The notes beneath the pieces were generated by a model. That model worked only from the letters and a program-made list of their open reading frames with translations, was not told the origin of the DNA and made no database searches. Both the position numbers and the translations under genes were made by a program. A DNA stretch of 64,000 nucleotides from Granulicella arctica (GTDB lineage Bacteria > Acidobacteriota > Terriglobia > Terriglobales > Acidobacteriaceae), in the NCBI RefSeq assembly GCF_025685605.1, contig NZ_JAGTUT010000004.1, positions 37,239-101,238 on the forward strand, read 5' to 3'. This document shows positions 18,106-26,910 of this stretch, in pieces. Every line of letters starts with the position of its first letter. Position 1 is the stretch's first letter.

Positions 18106-19284
18106 ATGAATGGAGAAATTCTGATTCTTGTGTTGATCGCTGTGCTTCTCTTTTGCGGGAGCGCCGGTATGACTGCCGCGCGGTTGCACCTTCGGGGACT
18201 CAGGGGTCTGGGATGGCTCAGCCTTTCCTTATCGTTGGGTGGCCTGGGGGTCGTTTTTCTCCTCCAGCCTCACCGCATGCCGCCGCAGACTTCTGTGCTC
18301 TTTGCCGAATTATGTATTCTGCTCGCCTTGGTCTTGCTGCACGTCGGTGTCCTTGAGCTCGCGGCAAGTTCCTCACTGATACCAATATTTGGCATTGCGC
18401 TTCTCGCCCTTCTCGTCGGTAGCGATCTTTACCGGCTCTACGGCGGCGCCGGCACTCGCTTTTGCATTGCGGTTTTCGGCTTGCTCATTGCCGGGCAGCT
18501 GATTGAAACGGCTATTCGCTTACTGTCGATCTCACGACATGGTGGACGGCTGCCGGCGCAGTTTACAGCCTTGGTCCTGCTCGGTGCTGTTGCAACCAAT
18601 CTAATGCGAAGTGTGAAAGCTATCTTCGGATTGTCATGGGCCCCTAACGTTGCAGTCCAATTGGAAGAGCTAACTGTCATTGCTTACACAGTCGCCATTC
18701 TGGGCGTTGCATTTGGGCTCTTCTGGACCTCCACAACCATGCGAGCCTCGGGGTTCGAACACATGGCGAACACTGATTCGCTGACACGCCTGTTCAATCG
18801 GAGGATCTTCCTCTTATGGTGTGAAAAGGAGTGGGTGAGAAGTCAAAAGACAGGCGCGTTCTTTTCTATTTTGATGATCGACCTGGACCACTTTAAGAGC
18901 ATCAACGATACGTTCGGCCATCACGCAGGAGACCTGGCCTTGTGTGCTGCCGTTGAGAAGATCCAAGACGCGATGCGCGGGATCGACGTGATTGGACGAT
19001 GGGGAGGGGAAGAGTTCGCGGCGCTCCTCCCGGGCGCCAATCTAGAGGCGGCTCATCTGGTTGCTGAGCGGGTTCGGCGCAATATTGAAAAGGTATCCTT
19101 GCCTCCCGCCCCGAAGGTGGAGACAAGTGAGCGCCACCCTACTGCAAACCTCACTGCATGCGTTGGCATAGCCACTCACCTGAACGCGTTGGACACGGTA
19201 CATGCGATGATGCAGCGGGCCGATAAGGCGCTTTATGTGGCGAAGGCAGGTGGTCGTAATCGGATCGCAGGGGAGGCAGTGTGA
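18106..19284 (+). CDS. Membrane-bound GGDEF diguanylate cyclase
   Basis: A 392-residue protein. The ATG at 18106 places the first hydrophobic helix at the start. About six to seven transmembrane helices occupy residues 1-215, followed by a GGDEF domain with LTRLFNRR, IDLDHFKSINDTFGHHAGD and GRWGGEEF near 302, an active A-site of the GGEEF type. No RxxD inhibitory site is seen upstream of GGEEF. It probably makes c-di-GMP in response to a membrane signal, opposing the EAL protein two genes upstream. Confidence 0.85.
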   Translation: MNGEILILVLIAVLLFCGSAGMTAARLHLRGLRGLGWLSLSLSLGGLGVVFLLQPHRMPPQTSVLFAELCILLALVLLHVGVLELAASSSLIPIFGIALLALLVGSDLYRLYGGAGTRFCIAVFGLLIAGQLIETAIRLLSISRHGGRLPAQFTALVLLGAVATNLMRSVKAIFGLSWAPNVAVQLEELTVIAYTVAILGVAFGLFWTSTTMRASGFEHMANTDSLTRLFNRRIFLLWCEKEWVRSQKTGAFFSILMIDLDHFKSINDTFGHHAGDLALCAAVEKIQDAMRGIDVIGRWGGEEFAALLPGANLEAAHLVAERVRRNIEKVSLPPAPKVETSERHPTANLTACVGIATHLNALDTVHAMMQRADKALYVAKAGGRNRIAGEAV

Positions 19285-19567
19285 TTCCCGCGCGCTCAGC
19301 GTAATCGCCGCTACCCATAATGTATCTCCCTCTGACTTTCGTTCGGCGATCTATAGTGCCATGAAAAATGCTCTTGAAAGTGCGGACACTCGGGAGCGCA
19401 GGGACTTGAGGCTAAGTGGCACCATCCTGCATACCAACGCGAGCAGTCCCCGAAAAGCCGATCTTTTAACCTCATTGAATGATGAGGCGAGAACGCTTAT
19501 GCCAACAATACAAATTGCCGAGACAAGTTACGAAGACCTATCGCCTCTTAGGAGTGCAAGGTAACAA

Positions 19568-19592
19568 GTGGATGGGCGCTTCGCCCACCCAC
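19568..19592. terminator. Hairpin after ssb copy 1
   Basis: GTGG-a-TGGGCG-ctt-CGCCCA-c-CCAC lies 12 bp beyond the ssb stop (minus strand). The position matches the hairpin after ssb copy 2. Confidence 0.55.
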
Positions 19593-19604
19593 CCAGGCTG
19601 ACGG

Positions 19605-19976
19605 CTACTCGTCGTCGGCTCCGTCGGAAGGATCATCGGCGGCTTCGATCTTCGAGAGCCGCTTCATGCTGATGGCATGGATCTCAGCGATCCGGTGCTT
19701 GAATATGACCCCCTCGACATCTTCCTCGACCTCGCGATACTTGAGCTTGCCTTCGAGGGTGATGAGCTGTCCCTTCTGGAGCGTTTTAGCGAACTTCGAA
19801 AGATTGCTCCAGGCATAGACGCGATGCCATTCGGTACGGCTCTCGTAGTCGCCCTTGTCGTTCTTCCAGCTCTCCTGGGTTGCGATGTTGAGGGTGACAA
19901 ACTCTTTGTTGTTCTGAGCGGTTTTGGCTTCTGCGTTCTGTCCGAGGCGGCCGATGAGGATGACTTTGTTGAACAT
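19605..19976 (-). CDS. ssb: Single-stranded DNA-binding protein, copy 1
   Basis: A 123-residue protein opening MFNKVILIGRLGQNAEAKTA, with SSB OB-fold motifs (WHRVYAWSNLSKFA, GQLITLEGKLKYRE). The tail is acidic (ADDPSDGADDE) but lacks the DDDIPF tip that recruits partner proteins in cellular SSBs, as expected for a plasmid SSB. It is about 90% identical to the copy at 32399-32770. Homology between the two loci continues upstream to about 20031, where an IS110 element begins. Confidence 0.85.
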   Translation of the reverse strand: MFNKVILIGRLGQNAEAKTAQNNKEFVTLNIATQESWKNDKGDYESRTEWHRVYAWSNLSKFAKTLQKGQLITLEGKLKYREVEEDVEGVIFKHRIAEIHAISMKRLSKIEAADDPSDGADDE

Positions 19977-20031
19977 GGTGTTTGGCTCCGTTTCTTCTGG
20001 TTTGTGCCGCTGTCTGCGGCACATGCTTATG

Positions 20032-21071
20032 TAATGGTCCGCCGCTCGTTACAATGTTTGGCGAGTTCAGGAGGTAGGGCCATGCGCATCCACACTGTCG
20101 GAATCGACATCGCGAAAACTGTCTTTCACCTCGTTGCCGTCGACGAGACGGGCACCGTTGTAGTCAAGAAGAAGTTCTCTCGACCTCAGCTCCTGGTGTA
20201 TACGGCAAACCTGAAGGTGGAGGCGATGGGCATGGAGGCCTGTTCAGGCGCACACTTCCTGACCCGCGCTCTCATCGCTCAGGGGCACAACGTAAAGCTA
20301 ATGCCGGCCGAATATGTTCGGCCCTACGTCAAGTCCAACAAGAACGACTTCATCGATGCAGAGGCGATCGCCGAGGCGGTCCTCCGACCCAACATACGCT
20401 TCGTCCCCCTTAAGACAGAGGAACAACTTGATCTGCAGGCGCTTCATCGTGTCCGTGAAAGATGGATTGGACGGAAGGTCGCCCTTACGAATCAGCTCAG
20501 AGGATTTCTGCTAGAGAGAGGCCTTCCGGTACGGGTCGGATCTGAGTATTTGCGGAAGGCGTTACCGTCGATCCTCGAAGACGCCGAGAACGGACTAACT
20601 CCACGAGCTCGAACTATCCTGTCGACTCTGCGTGAAGAGTGGATGGAGCTGGAGAGCAGAATAGACTCCGTCACAGAAGAGATCGGCCGCATCTCCAGAT
20701 CGAATGAAGGATGCAAACGCCTGATGGGAGTCCCAGGAATAGGCCCCATCATCTCAACGGCTCTTGTTGCGGCGGTCGGCAATGCCACGGCCTTCAAAAA
20801 AGGTCGCGATCTTGCTTCTTGGCTGGGGCTCGTCCCGCGGCAGCATTCCTCAGGAGGCAAAACTAAACTGCTGGGTATCAGCAAACGAGGAAATTTCTAC
20901 ATCCGAAAACTGATGGTAGAAGGATTCGCCTCCACTAACCAAAGCTGGAAGATACAAGCAACAAAGCTGGTGCTCAGCGATGAGGGGCGACCTGGATCAT
21001 TCCGTATTGTTCCACCGGTAGAAGAAACGGTACCTTACTGCTATGGTTTCTGTCGCAAGATGGATTCATAG
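20032..21071 (+). mobile_element. IS110-family element, 3'-damaged
   Basis: The left boundary is set by comparison with ssb copy 2: identity runs through GCCGCTGTCTGCGG(C/T)ACATGCTT and then breaks. The transposase follows 50 bp later. The right end is unclear because transposase homology fades near 20925. IS110 elements lack conventional terminal repeats and use a bridge RNA from flanking non-coding DNA; only about 50 bp of left flank is present. Confidence 0.65.
20082..21071 (+). CDS. IS110-family transposase, C-terminus replaced
   Basis: A 329-residue protein behind AGGAGGTAGG. The DEDD RuvC-like domain is intact (GIDIAKTVFHLVAVDE, MEACSGAHFLTRAL, KNDFIDAEAIAEA). The transposase-20 domain contains LMGVPGIGPIISTALVAAVG and the catalytic-Ser context RQHSSGGKTKLLGISKRGNF. 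After about residue 282 the usual ending (a Lys/Arg-rich ANKxARIxW motif) is absent and an unrelated tail follows, so it is probably inactive. Confidence 0.75.
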   Translation: MRIHTVGIDIAKTVFHLVAVDETGTVVVKKKFSRPQLLVYTANLKVEAMGMEACSGAHFLTRALIAQGHNVKLMPAEYVRPYVKSNKNDFIDAEAIAEAVLRPNIRFVPLKTEEQLDLQALHRVRERWIGRKVALTNQLRGFLLERGLPVRVGSEYLRKALPSILEDAENGLTPRARTILSTLREEWMELESRIDSVTEEIGRISRSNEGCKRLMGVPGIGPIISTALVAAVGNATAFKKGRDLASWLGLVPRQHSSGGKTKLLGISKRGNFYIRKLMVEGFASTNQSWKIQATKLVLSDEGRPGSFRIVPPVEETVPYCYGFCRKMDS

Positions 21072-21332
21072 CATGTGCTCGATGCGACGGGGAAGCAGGA
21101 TCGGCTAGATCTCACCAAGAGAATTCCCTGTAAGCTGGCTCTGATGGGTGAACTTTCTTCAGTTCGTGGCTCGGTGGAAGCACTTCTTGAGGATGTGCGG
21201 GGACTCATCGTTGATGCACAGCGCCAAACCGCTGCTGCCGTAAACGTTGGCCTGACAGCGCTCTACTGGAGCATCGGCAAACGGATACGCACTGAGGTGC
21301 TCCACGACGCTCGTGGTACGTACGGAGAACAG

Positions 21333-21357
21333 ATTGTCGCCATGCTGTCGCGACAAT
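21333..21357. repeat. Intragenic inverted repeat 1 in the DUF1016 pseudogene
   Basis: ATTGTCGC-(9 nt)-GCGACAAT. The right half contains the 10-bp palindrome TGTCGCGACA. Confidence 0.6.
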
Positions 21358-21439
21358 TGGTGGCGGAGTTTGGGCGCGGATACATGGAGAAAACCCTGCG
21401 TCGAGCGATTCAGTTTGCGGACGCGTTCCCCGATGAAGC

Positions 21440-21466
21440 AATTGTCGCCACTTTGTGGCGACAATT
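21440..21466. repeat. Intragenic inverted repeat 2 in the DUF1016 pseudogene
   Basis: AATTGTCGCCAC-ttt-GTGGCGACAATT, perfect 12-bp arms with a 3-nt loop, over codons for IVATLWRQL. It shares the ATTGTCGC/GCGACAAT arms with repeat 1. Confidence 0.7.
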
Positions 21467-22498
21467 AAGTTGGTCTCACTTTCGAGAACTTCTCCCATTA
21501 ACTCAACCGTTCCAGCGCGAGTTTTATGCAGAGATGTGTTGTATCGAACGGTGGAGCGTACGCACCTTGCATGAGCGGATCGGATCAATGCTTTACGAAC
21601 GTGCCGCTCTCTCGAAACAGCCTCACTCCCTGATTCGTCAGGAACTCGAGACGCTTCGCGACAAGGGCGAAGTGACTCCTAATCTCCTCCCAAAGGACCC
21701 TTATGTCTTAGACTTCCTGGGATCGTCGAACCGCTTCTCGAACGGGATCTCGAAGAAGCCATCCTGCGAGAACTTGAAACGTTTCTTCTGGAGTTGGGAG
21801 CAGGCTTCACCTTCGTGGCCCGTCAAAAGCGTATTCAGCTCGACGGTGACGACTTTAAATCGATCTCCTGTTCTACAACCGGCGGCTCAAACGGCTGGCG
21901 GTCGTCGAGTTGAAGCAGGATAGCTTTAAACCAGAACATAAGGGCCAGATGGAGCTTTACCTGCGCTGGCTGGCAAGATACGAGCAAGAACCAGGAGAAC
22001 AGTCTCCTGTAGGCATCATTCTCTGTACTGGCAAGAATACGGAGCAGATAGAACTACTTGAGTTGGGATCTGCAGGCATCCATGTAGCCGAGTATCTTAC
22101 CGTTTTGCCGCCTCCAGCGATACTTAGACAAAAGCTCCATGGGGCCATAGAAACAGCGCGCATACGTCTCGAAGCCCGAACTGTGCAGAGCGCACGTCCT
22201 GAGTAGCGAGACTTTATCTCGGCCTGCGATTCGTTCTGGGCGAAGCTAGAGCCCAACTGGCCGTGTTAAGAGTCGAACGGAAGTATAGCGGAAATTTGAT
22301 CGTACACATCGATTTTTGCGTGCCTAGAACACTTTGTGAAGACTTCATTATCTTTACGATTCTGACAATCCATCTGTATAGCTTCGACGTAGGTGGTTCA
22401 AATGAGCGGGTCGATCTTTCATAATTCTTGAATGCTCTTTGCCCTTGGTTCAGGTCGCCCCGTTCCCGAACAGACGAACTTGCATGGGAGAGCCGCAT

Positions 22499-24118
22499 AT
22501 GTTAACCACCAAGCCGATCATCGGGCGAGGTCTCGTTATGAGCCTCAGTCTGCTGATGGCAGTACCGCCAGCAGCGTTTGCTTCCAGCCACCGGGAAGCT
22601 CCGATCACCGCTCTCGACCATAAGGCCGACATCACCGACTTCTATGCCTTTGTCAGCTACGACCATCCGGACCGGGTGACCTTCATCATGAATGTCGATC
22701 CGTTCCTTGAGCCGAGTAATGGACCGAATTACTTCCCATTCGATCCGACTCTGCTTTACCAGATCAAGGTGGACAACAACTTTGACGCGCAAGAAGATAT
22801 CTCGTTCCGCATCCAGTTCACGACCCAGATCCGTGCCCCACAGGTATTTCAAGCCTATGTAGGTGCCGGTAATGGGATTAATGCCCCAGCGAACTCGCCA
22901 GCGCCGGTTGCTCCTGGAACGCCGATCGTGCCTCCCGCGATCACATCGCTCACGGGTGCTGGCTCGGCGGGTATCAACGAACTACAAACGTATACGGTGC
23001 AGATGGTGAAGAACGGCCGGACGATCAACCTGACCAAGCCTGACGGATCGGATCTGATCGCGGTTCCGAGCAATGTGGGTCCGCGCACCATGCCGAATTA
23101 CACGGCGCTGGCGCAGCAGGGCATTTATCAACTGCAAGGTGCGGGTGGTGCAAGCGACATTCGCATCTTCGCGGGTACGGTTGCCGATCCGTTTTACATC
23201 GATCTTGGCGCGTCGTTTGACAGCCTCAACTTCCGTACAAGTGCTGGCGGCGGGGTGCTTTCGGCGGCGGCGGACGCGGACGATCATCTGAACATCGCTC
23301 CTAACTCGGTGTCGGGCTTCAATGTGAACACGATTGCGATTGAAGTGCCAATCAGCATGCTGACCAGCGATGGCCAGACGCACCCGGCGACCGACCCGAA
23401 GGCGACGATCGGTTCGTGGGGGACTACTTCGCGACACGAATTCACGATTCGTCGTTCACCCCAGCAGGAGCTGGATTTTGGAAATTTCTATCAAGTTCAG
23501 CGGCTGGCGAATCCGCTGATCAACGAACTGTTGATTGGAACGGGATCGAAGGACCGCTGGAGCCAGGAGCAGCCGAAGAACGATGCACAGTTTGCGGCGT
23601 ACGATCTTGATCCTCTGCTGGCACGGGTGTTCAACGCGGTGTACGGGATTGCCGTTCCGACTCCGCCGCGGACGGATCTGCTGCCGCTGGTGACGTATGC
23701 GGCTCCTATTGCTGCTCCAGGGACGCCTACCGGGCCTGTGGCTGACCTGCTGCGCCTGAACACGGGTGTGGCACCGACGGCCTACCAGAATCGCAAACGG
23801 CTCGGTCTGCTAGCGGGTGACGGCGCTGGCTTTCCGAATGGACGTCGGGTGACGGATGACGTGCTCGACATCGCGGCGCGAGCCGTCGCTGGTGCGTTTG
23901 CGGGTGCCAAGTATTCCTATCCTATCGGCGACGGAGTCAACTCTGCGGACGTACCGACGCAGGAGACGTTCCCGTACATCCACTACGCGTACAGTGGACG
24001 CGACAGCCGTCATATCGATGTGGGTGAGACGGGCTGCGGTGAACAACCGACACTATCGACCAGTGTAGGAGCGGCACCGACCAACCAGGGCGGTAATGCA
24101 ATTTGCGCTGTGCAGTAG
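22499..24118 (+). CDS. DUF4331 secreted protein
   Basis: A 539-residue protein. The ATG at 22499 follows GGGAGAG and yields a signal peptide ending near AAFASSHREAP. DUF4331 hallmarks are SSHREAPITALDHKADITDF at the mature N-terminus, FVSYDHPDRVTFIMNVDPF and FPYIHYAYSGRDSRH near the end. The family is periplasmic/extracellular and of unknown biochemistry; the conserved HREAP and D residues suggest metal or cofactor binding. It heads a co-directional run with TPR, NicO-type transporter and TonB receptor genes and is closed by a strong terminator. Confidence 0.85.
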   Translation: MLTTKPIIGRGLVMSLSLLMAVPPAAFASSHREAPITALDHKADITDFYAFVSYDHPDRVTFIMNVDPFLEPSNGPNYFPFDPTLLYQIKVDNNFDAQEDISFRIQFTTQIRAPQVFQAYVGAGNGINAPANSPAPVAPGTPIVPPAITSLTGAGSAGINELQTYTVQMVKNGRTINLTKPDGSDLIAVPSNVGPRTMPNYTALAQQGIYQLQGAGGASDIRIFAGTVADPFYIDLGASFDSLNFRTSAGGGVLSAAADADDHLNIAPNSVSGFNVNTIAIEVPISMLTSDGQTHPATDPKATIGSWGTTSRHEFTIRRSPQQELDFGNFYQVQRLANPLINELLIGTGSKDRWSQEQPKNDAQFAAYDLDPLLARVFNAVYGIAVPTPPRTDLLPLVTYAAPIAAPGTPTGPVADLLRLNTGVAPTAYQNRKRLGLLAGDGAGFPNGRRVTDDVLDIAARAVAGAFAGAKYSYPIGDGVNSADVPTQETFPYIHYAYSGRDSRHIDVGETGCGEQPTLSTSVGAAPTNQGGNAICAVQ

Positions 24119-24139
24119 GTGAACGAGTCACATCTAACG

Positions 24140-24170
24140 GGGCCCTCGCACTCTTTCGAGGGCCCTTTCT
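24140..24170 (+). terminator. Intrinsic terminator after the DUF4331 gene
   Basis: GGGCCCTCG-(8 nt)-CGAGGGCCC followed by TTTCTT, perfect 9-bp arms, 22 bp past the stop. It separates DUF4331 from the next gene or attenuates read-through. Confidence 0.85.
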
Positions 24171-24219
24171 TCATGAGCAGAGTCGAAGAGTGGGTTTCTT
24201 GGGCAGAAAGAGGTCAGTC

Positions 24220-26910
24220 ATGAAGTATCTGCAGGCATTAGTAGTTGTACTTTCGGCCAGTCTTTCGGCGAGCAGCACCTGTGTTGCACAAACCTCGGCG
24301 GTTGCCGAGCGTGGCATACAGGCGGGTAGGGCTGTAACGGCGACGCCGGCGCAGGAGCGGATTGCGGCAGCCAAGCGGCAACTGCAGATTGATCCAAAAA
24401 AGGTGCAGTCCTACAACTCGCTAGCAACTGCCTATGTGCGTCGAGCGCGGGAGACGGATGATCCGAAGTATCTAATAGAGGGGGAGAAGGCCCTGGCGCA
24501 GGGGTTCGCGCAGGATGCGAAGGATTTTCAACTGCAGAAAACGGAGATTGCGCTGCTGCTGGCCGAGCAGCGGTATACGCAGGCTCGCGAGAAGGCGGCG
24601 GCACTGAACAAGCGTGTACCAGACGATGTGATGACCTATGGCTACCTGGCTGAAGCGGACATTGCGCTGGGAAGCTATGCGGAGGCGGAGCACGAGGCAC
24701 AGTGGATGCTGAACCTGTTGCCGGGCAATGTTCCGGGGCTGCTGCTGGCGGCCCGACTAAGAGTGCTGTATGGCGATCCTGAAGGAGCGCTGCAGGCGTT
24801 GAATATGGCGTTCGGGGAGACGTCGCCGACAGAGTTCGAAGAGGAGGCGTGGATTGCGAACCAGATCGCAAGGGTGCAGATCGATTCGGGTAAGGTCGAT
24901 GCGGCGGCTTCGATTCTAGGCAAGACGGAGCAGATTTTTCCAGGGTATCCAACTACGCTTGCAAACCTAGCGCGGGTGCGGATGGCACAGAAGCGACCAG
25001 GGGATGCGGTGGCGTCGCTGTTGGAAGCGATTGCCACGAGTCCCGATGCGGCACTGCTGTATGAGCTTGGTAAGGCTCAGCGAGCAGCGGGCCATGGTGA
25101 GGAGGCGCGAGCGACTGATTCGGCTTTTCTGAAGGCCGCAAAGCATGCGGAGCCAGAGGACGATGTCGTCAGGCGCGACGAGGCCATGCTGCTGGCGAGC
25201 GACCCGGCAACAGCCAAGGACGCGATGAATATCGTGATGGGCCAGATGACGGTGCGGGCGGACGTGTGGTCGCTAGATGCGTGCGCGTGGGTGCTTTATG
25301 CAAACGGAAAGTACACGGAGGCGGATTCGACGATCAAACGTGCGCTGGCGGTGGGGATCGCCGATGCGGTGATATACGACCACGCCGGGCACATCGCGCA
25401 GAAGTTGGGGAATGAAGATGAGGCGGCAAAAGACTTCGATCTATCGCTGAAGGCAAGTCCGGTGTCGGAGGTGGCGTTGGATGCACGGGCTTCGCTGGGT
25501 GCGGGCACGGTCGTCGCGAGTGCGCTTGCTTCTTCTGCTCCGATTGCGGATGCCTCAGAGCCTTCTTCTCAAGTTATTCAGCCAGTGTTCACTTCGGTGG
25601 CAATTAACAAGACTACGCCGACTGTATTTTCCCCGGTGCCCGTTGCGTATTTGACACCTCGTCAGACGGATACGGATCGAGTGGTCCGAACGGCACAGGA
25701 GGTGGTGGCGCATGCGCCGAAAGATTCGAAGGGGTATGCATCGCTGGGTGCAGCCTACTTTCAGCGGGCTCGGGAGACAGGTGACGTGAGCGATTACCAG
25801 AGGTCGGAGGAGGCGCTGAACAAGTCGCTGGATCTGGTATCGGCTGATTTTTCGGCGGACGCGGCGTTGCAGACAATGGCGGAGGTCTGCATGGGCGAGC
25901 ACCGGTTTGCGGATGCGTTGACGTTCTCACAGAAGGCACTGGCGCTCGGCTCGGGAGACGTGTCACCGTTCGCCATTGTGGGGGATGCGTATGCAGATAT
26001 GGGAGAGTATGCAAAGGCGGGGGAGGCGTATGCCAGGCTGACCCCTAAGGAGATGACGCTGTCGCCACGAGCGGCGTATGCGCGAGACAGCAGGCTCTCC
26101 TATCTGAGCTTTATTGCAGGAGACACTCCGAAGGCTATTGCCCAGATGAAGGTTGCGGTAGGGGAGGGGAGCGTGGCCCAGTTGCCGGCCGAGAACCTCG
26201 CGTGGCTCTACTACGAGCTAGGCGAGTATGAGATACAGGCGGGAGATATCGCAACAGCGGATGCGGCGTACCTGCAGGCGCTGGAGATTCACCCGGGGGA
26301 CTATAGAGCAATGGCGGGGCTCGCGAAACTGCGGGCAAACCAGGGTCGACATGCCGAGGCTATCGTGTTCTACCAAAAGGCAATCGCCGTGGTGCCAATG
26401 CCGATCTTCATCGCGGAACTGGGTGACCTATATGCGAAGGCAGGGAATCAGGCGGAGGCGAAGAAGCAGTATCAGCTAGTGGAGTACATCGGGTTGCTGG
26501 GGCATATTAACCAGGTTCTTCACAATCGCGACCTGGCGTTGTTCTATGCGGACCACGATGTGAAGCTGAGTGAGTCGTTGGAACTTGCTCAGAGAGAGCT
26601 GGAAGTTCGGCATGATGTATATACCTACGATGCACTGGCTTGGTCGCTGTACAAGAACCGCAGGTATGGGGAGGCTGCGAAGGCGAGTGAGGAGGCGCTT
26701 CAATTCGGCACAAAGGATGCTCTCCTGGTGTTCCATGCGGCGATGATCGCCGAGAAGATGGGGCAGCCGGAGAAGGCAAAGGACAGGTTCCGAGAGGCGC
26801 TGGCGATCAATCCCCACTTTCACGTGATTGATGCACCGATCGCTCAGCAGCAACTCGCGTTGCTGGAGACGCAGGCATCCAATGGTGCAAATGAGATCCA
26901 TGCACACTAA
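24220..26910 (+). CDS. Exported TPR protein made of two homologous halves
   Basis: An 896-residue protein with a signal peptide (MKYLQALVVVLSASLSASST...). It consists of tetratricopeptide repeats throughout. Residues about 40-430 and 480-890 are related: YVRRARETDDP/YFQRARETGDV, SLDACAWVLYANGKYTEA/TYDALAWSLYKNRRYGEA and HAGHIAQKLGNEDEA/HAAMIAEKMGQPEKA occur in the same order. It is probably a periplasmic scaffold for the neighbouring transporter and receptor. Its end overlaps the next start by 11 bp, so it is co-translated with the NicO gene. Confidence 0.75.
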   Translation: MKYLQALVVVLSASLSASSTCVAQTSAVAERGIQAGRAVTATPAQERIAAAKRQLQIDPKKVQSYNSLATAYVRRARETDDPKYLIEGEKALAQGFAQDAKDFQLQKTEIALLLAEQRYTQAREKAAALNKRVPDDVMTYGYLAEADIALGSYAEAEHEAQWMLNLLPGNVPGLLLAARLRVLYGDPEGALQALNMAFGETSPTEFEEEAWIANQIARVQIDSGKVDAAASILGKTEQIFPGYPTTLANLARVRMAQKRPGDAVASLLEAIATSPDAALLYELGKAQRAAGHGEEARATDSAFLKAAKHAEPEDDVVRRDEAMLLASDPATAKDAMNIVMGQMTVRADVWSLDACAWVLYANGKYTEADSTIKRALAVGIADAVIYDHAGHIAQKLGNEDEAAKDFDLSLKASPVSEVALDARASLGAGTVVASALASSAPIADASEPSSQVIQPVFTSVAINKTTPTVFSPVPVAYLTPRQTDTDRVVRTAQEVVAHAPKDSKGYASLGAAYFQRARETGDVSDYQRSEEALNKSLDLVSADFSADAALQTMAEVCMGEHRFADALTFSQKALALGSGDVSPFAIVGDAYADMGEYAKAGEAYARLTPKEMTLSPRAAYARDSRLSYLSFIAGDTPKAIAQMKVAVGEGSVAQLPAENLAWLYYELGEYEIQAGDIATADAAYLQALEIHPGDYRAMAGLAKLRANQGRHAEAIVFYQKAIAVVPMPIFIAELGDLYAKAGNQAEAKKQYQLVEYIGLLGHINQVLHNRDLALFYADHDVKLSESLELAQRELEVRHDVYTYDALAWSLYKNRRYGEAAKASEEALQFGTKDALLVFHAAMIAEKMGQPEKAKDRFREALAINPHFHVIDAPIAQQQLALLETQASNGANEIHAH

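Larger units (their letters stand above)
21144..22206 (+). pseudogene. Second DUF1016/YhcG-type nuclease, two frameshifts
   Basis: The ATG at 21144 gives a good DUF1016 N-terminus (LTALYWSIGKRIRTE, IVATLWRQLSWSHFRELLPL, DPYVLDFLG). At about 21722 the proper reading moves to another frame (IVEPLLERDLEEAIL, LELGAGFTFVARQKRIQLDG) and at about 21865 it moves again to DLLFYNRRLKRLAVVELKQD and GQMELYLRWLARYEQEPGEQ, ending at 22206. All parts of the nuclease are present, so decay is recent. Two strong hairpins lie inside the gene. Confidence 0.8.

Noticed and set aside
19235..19564. A 109-residue frame overlapping the GGDEF end
   Set aside because: It starts inside the GGDEF gene in another frame; a shorter start at 19361 cannot be supported.
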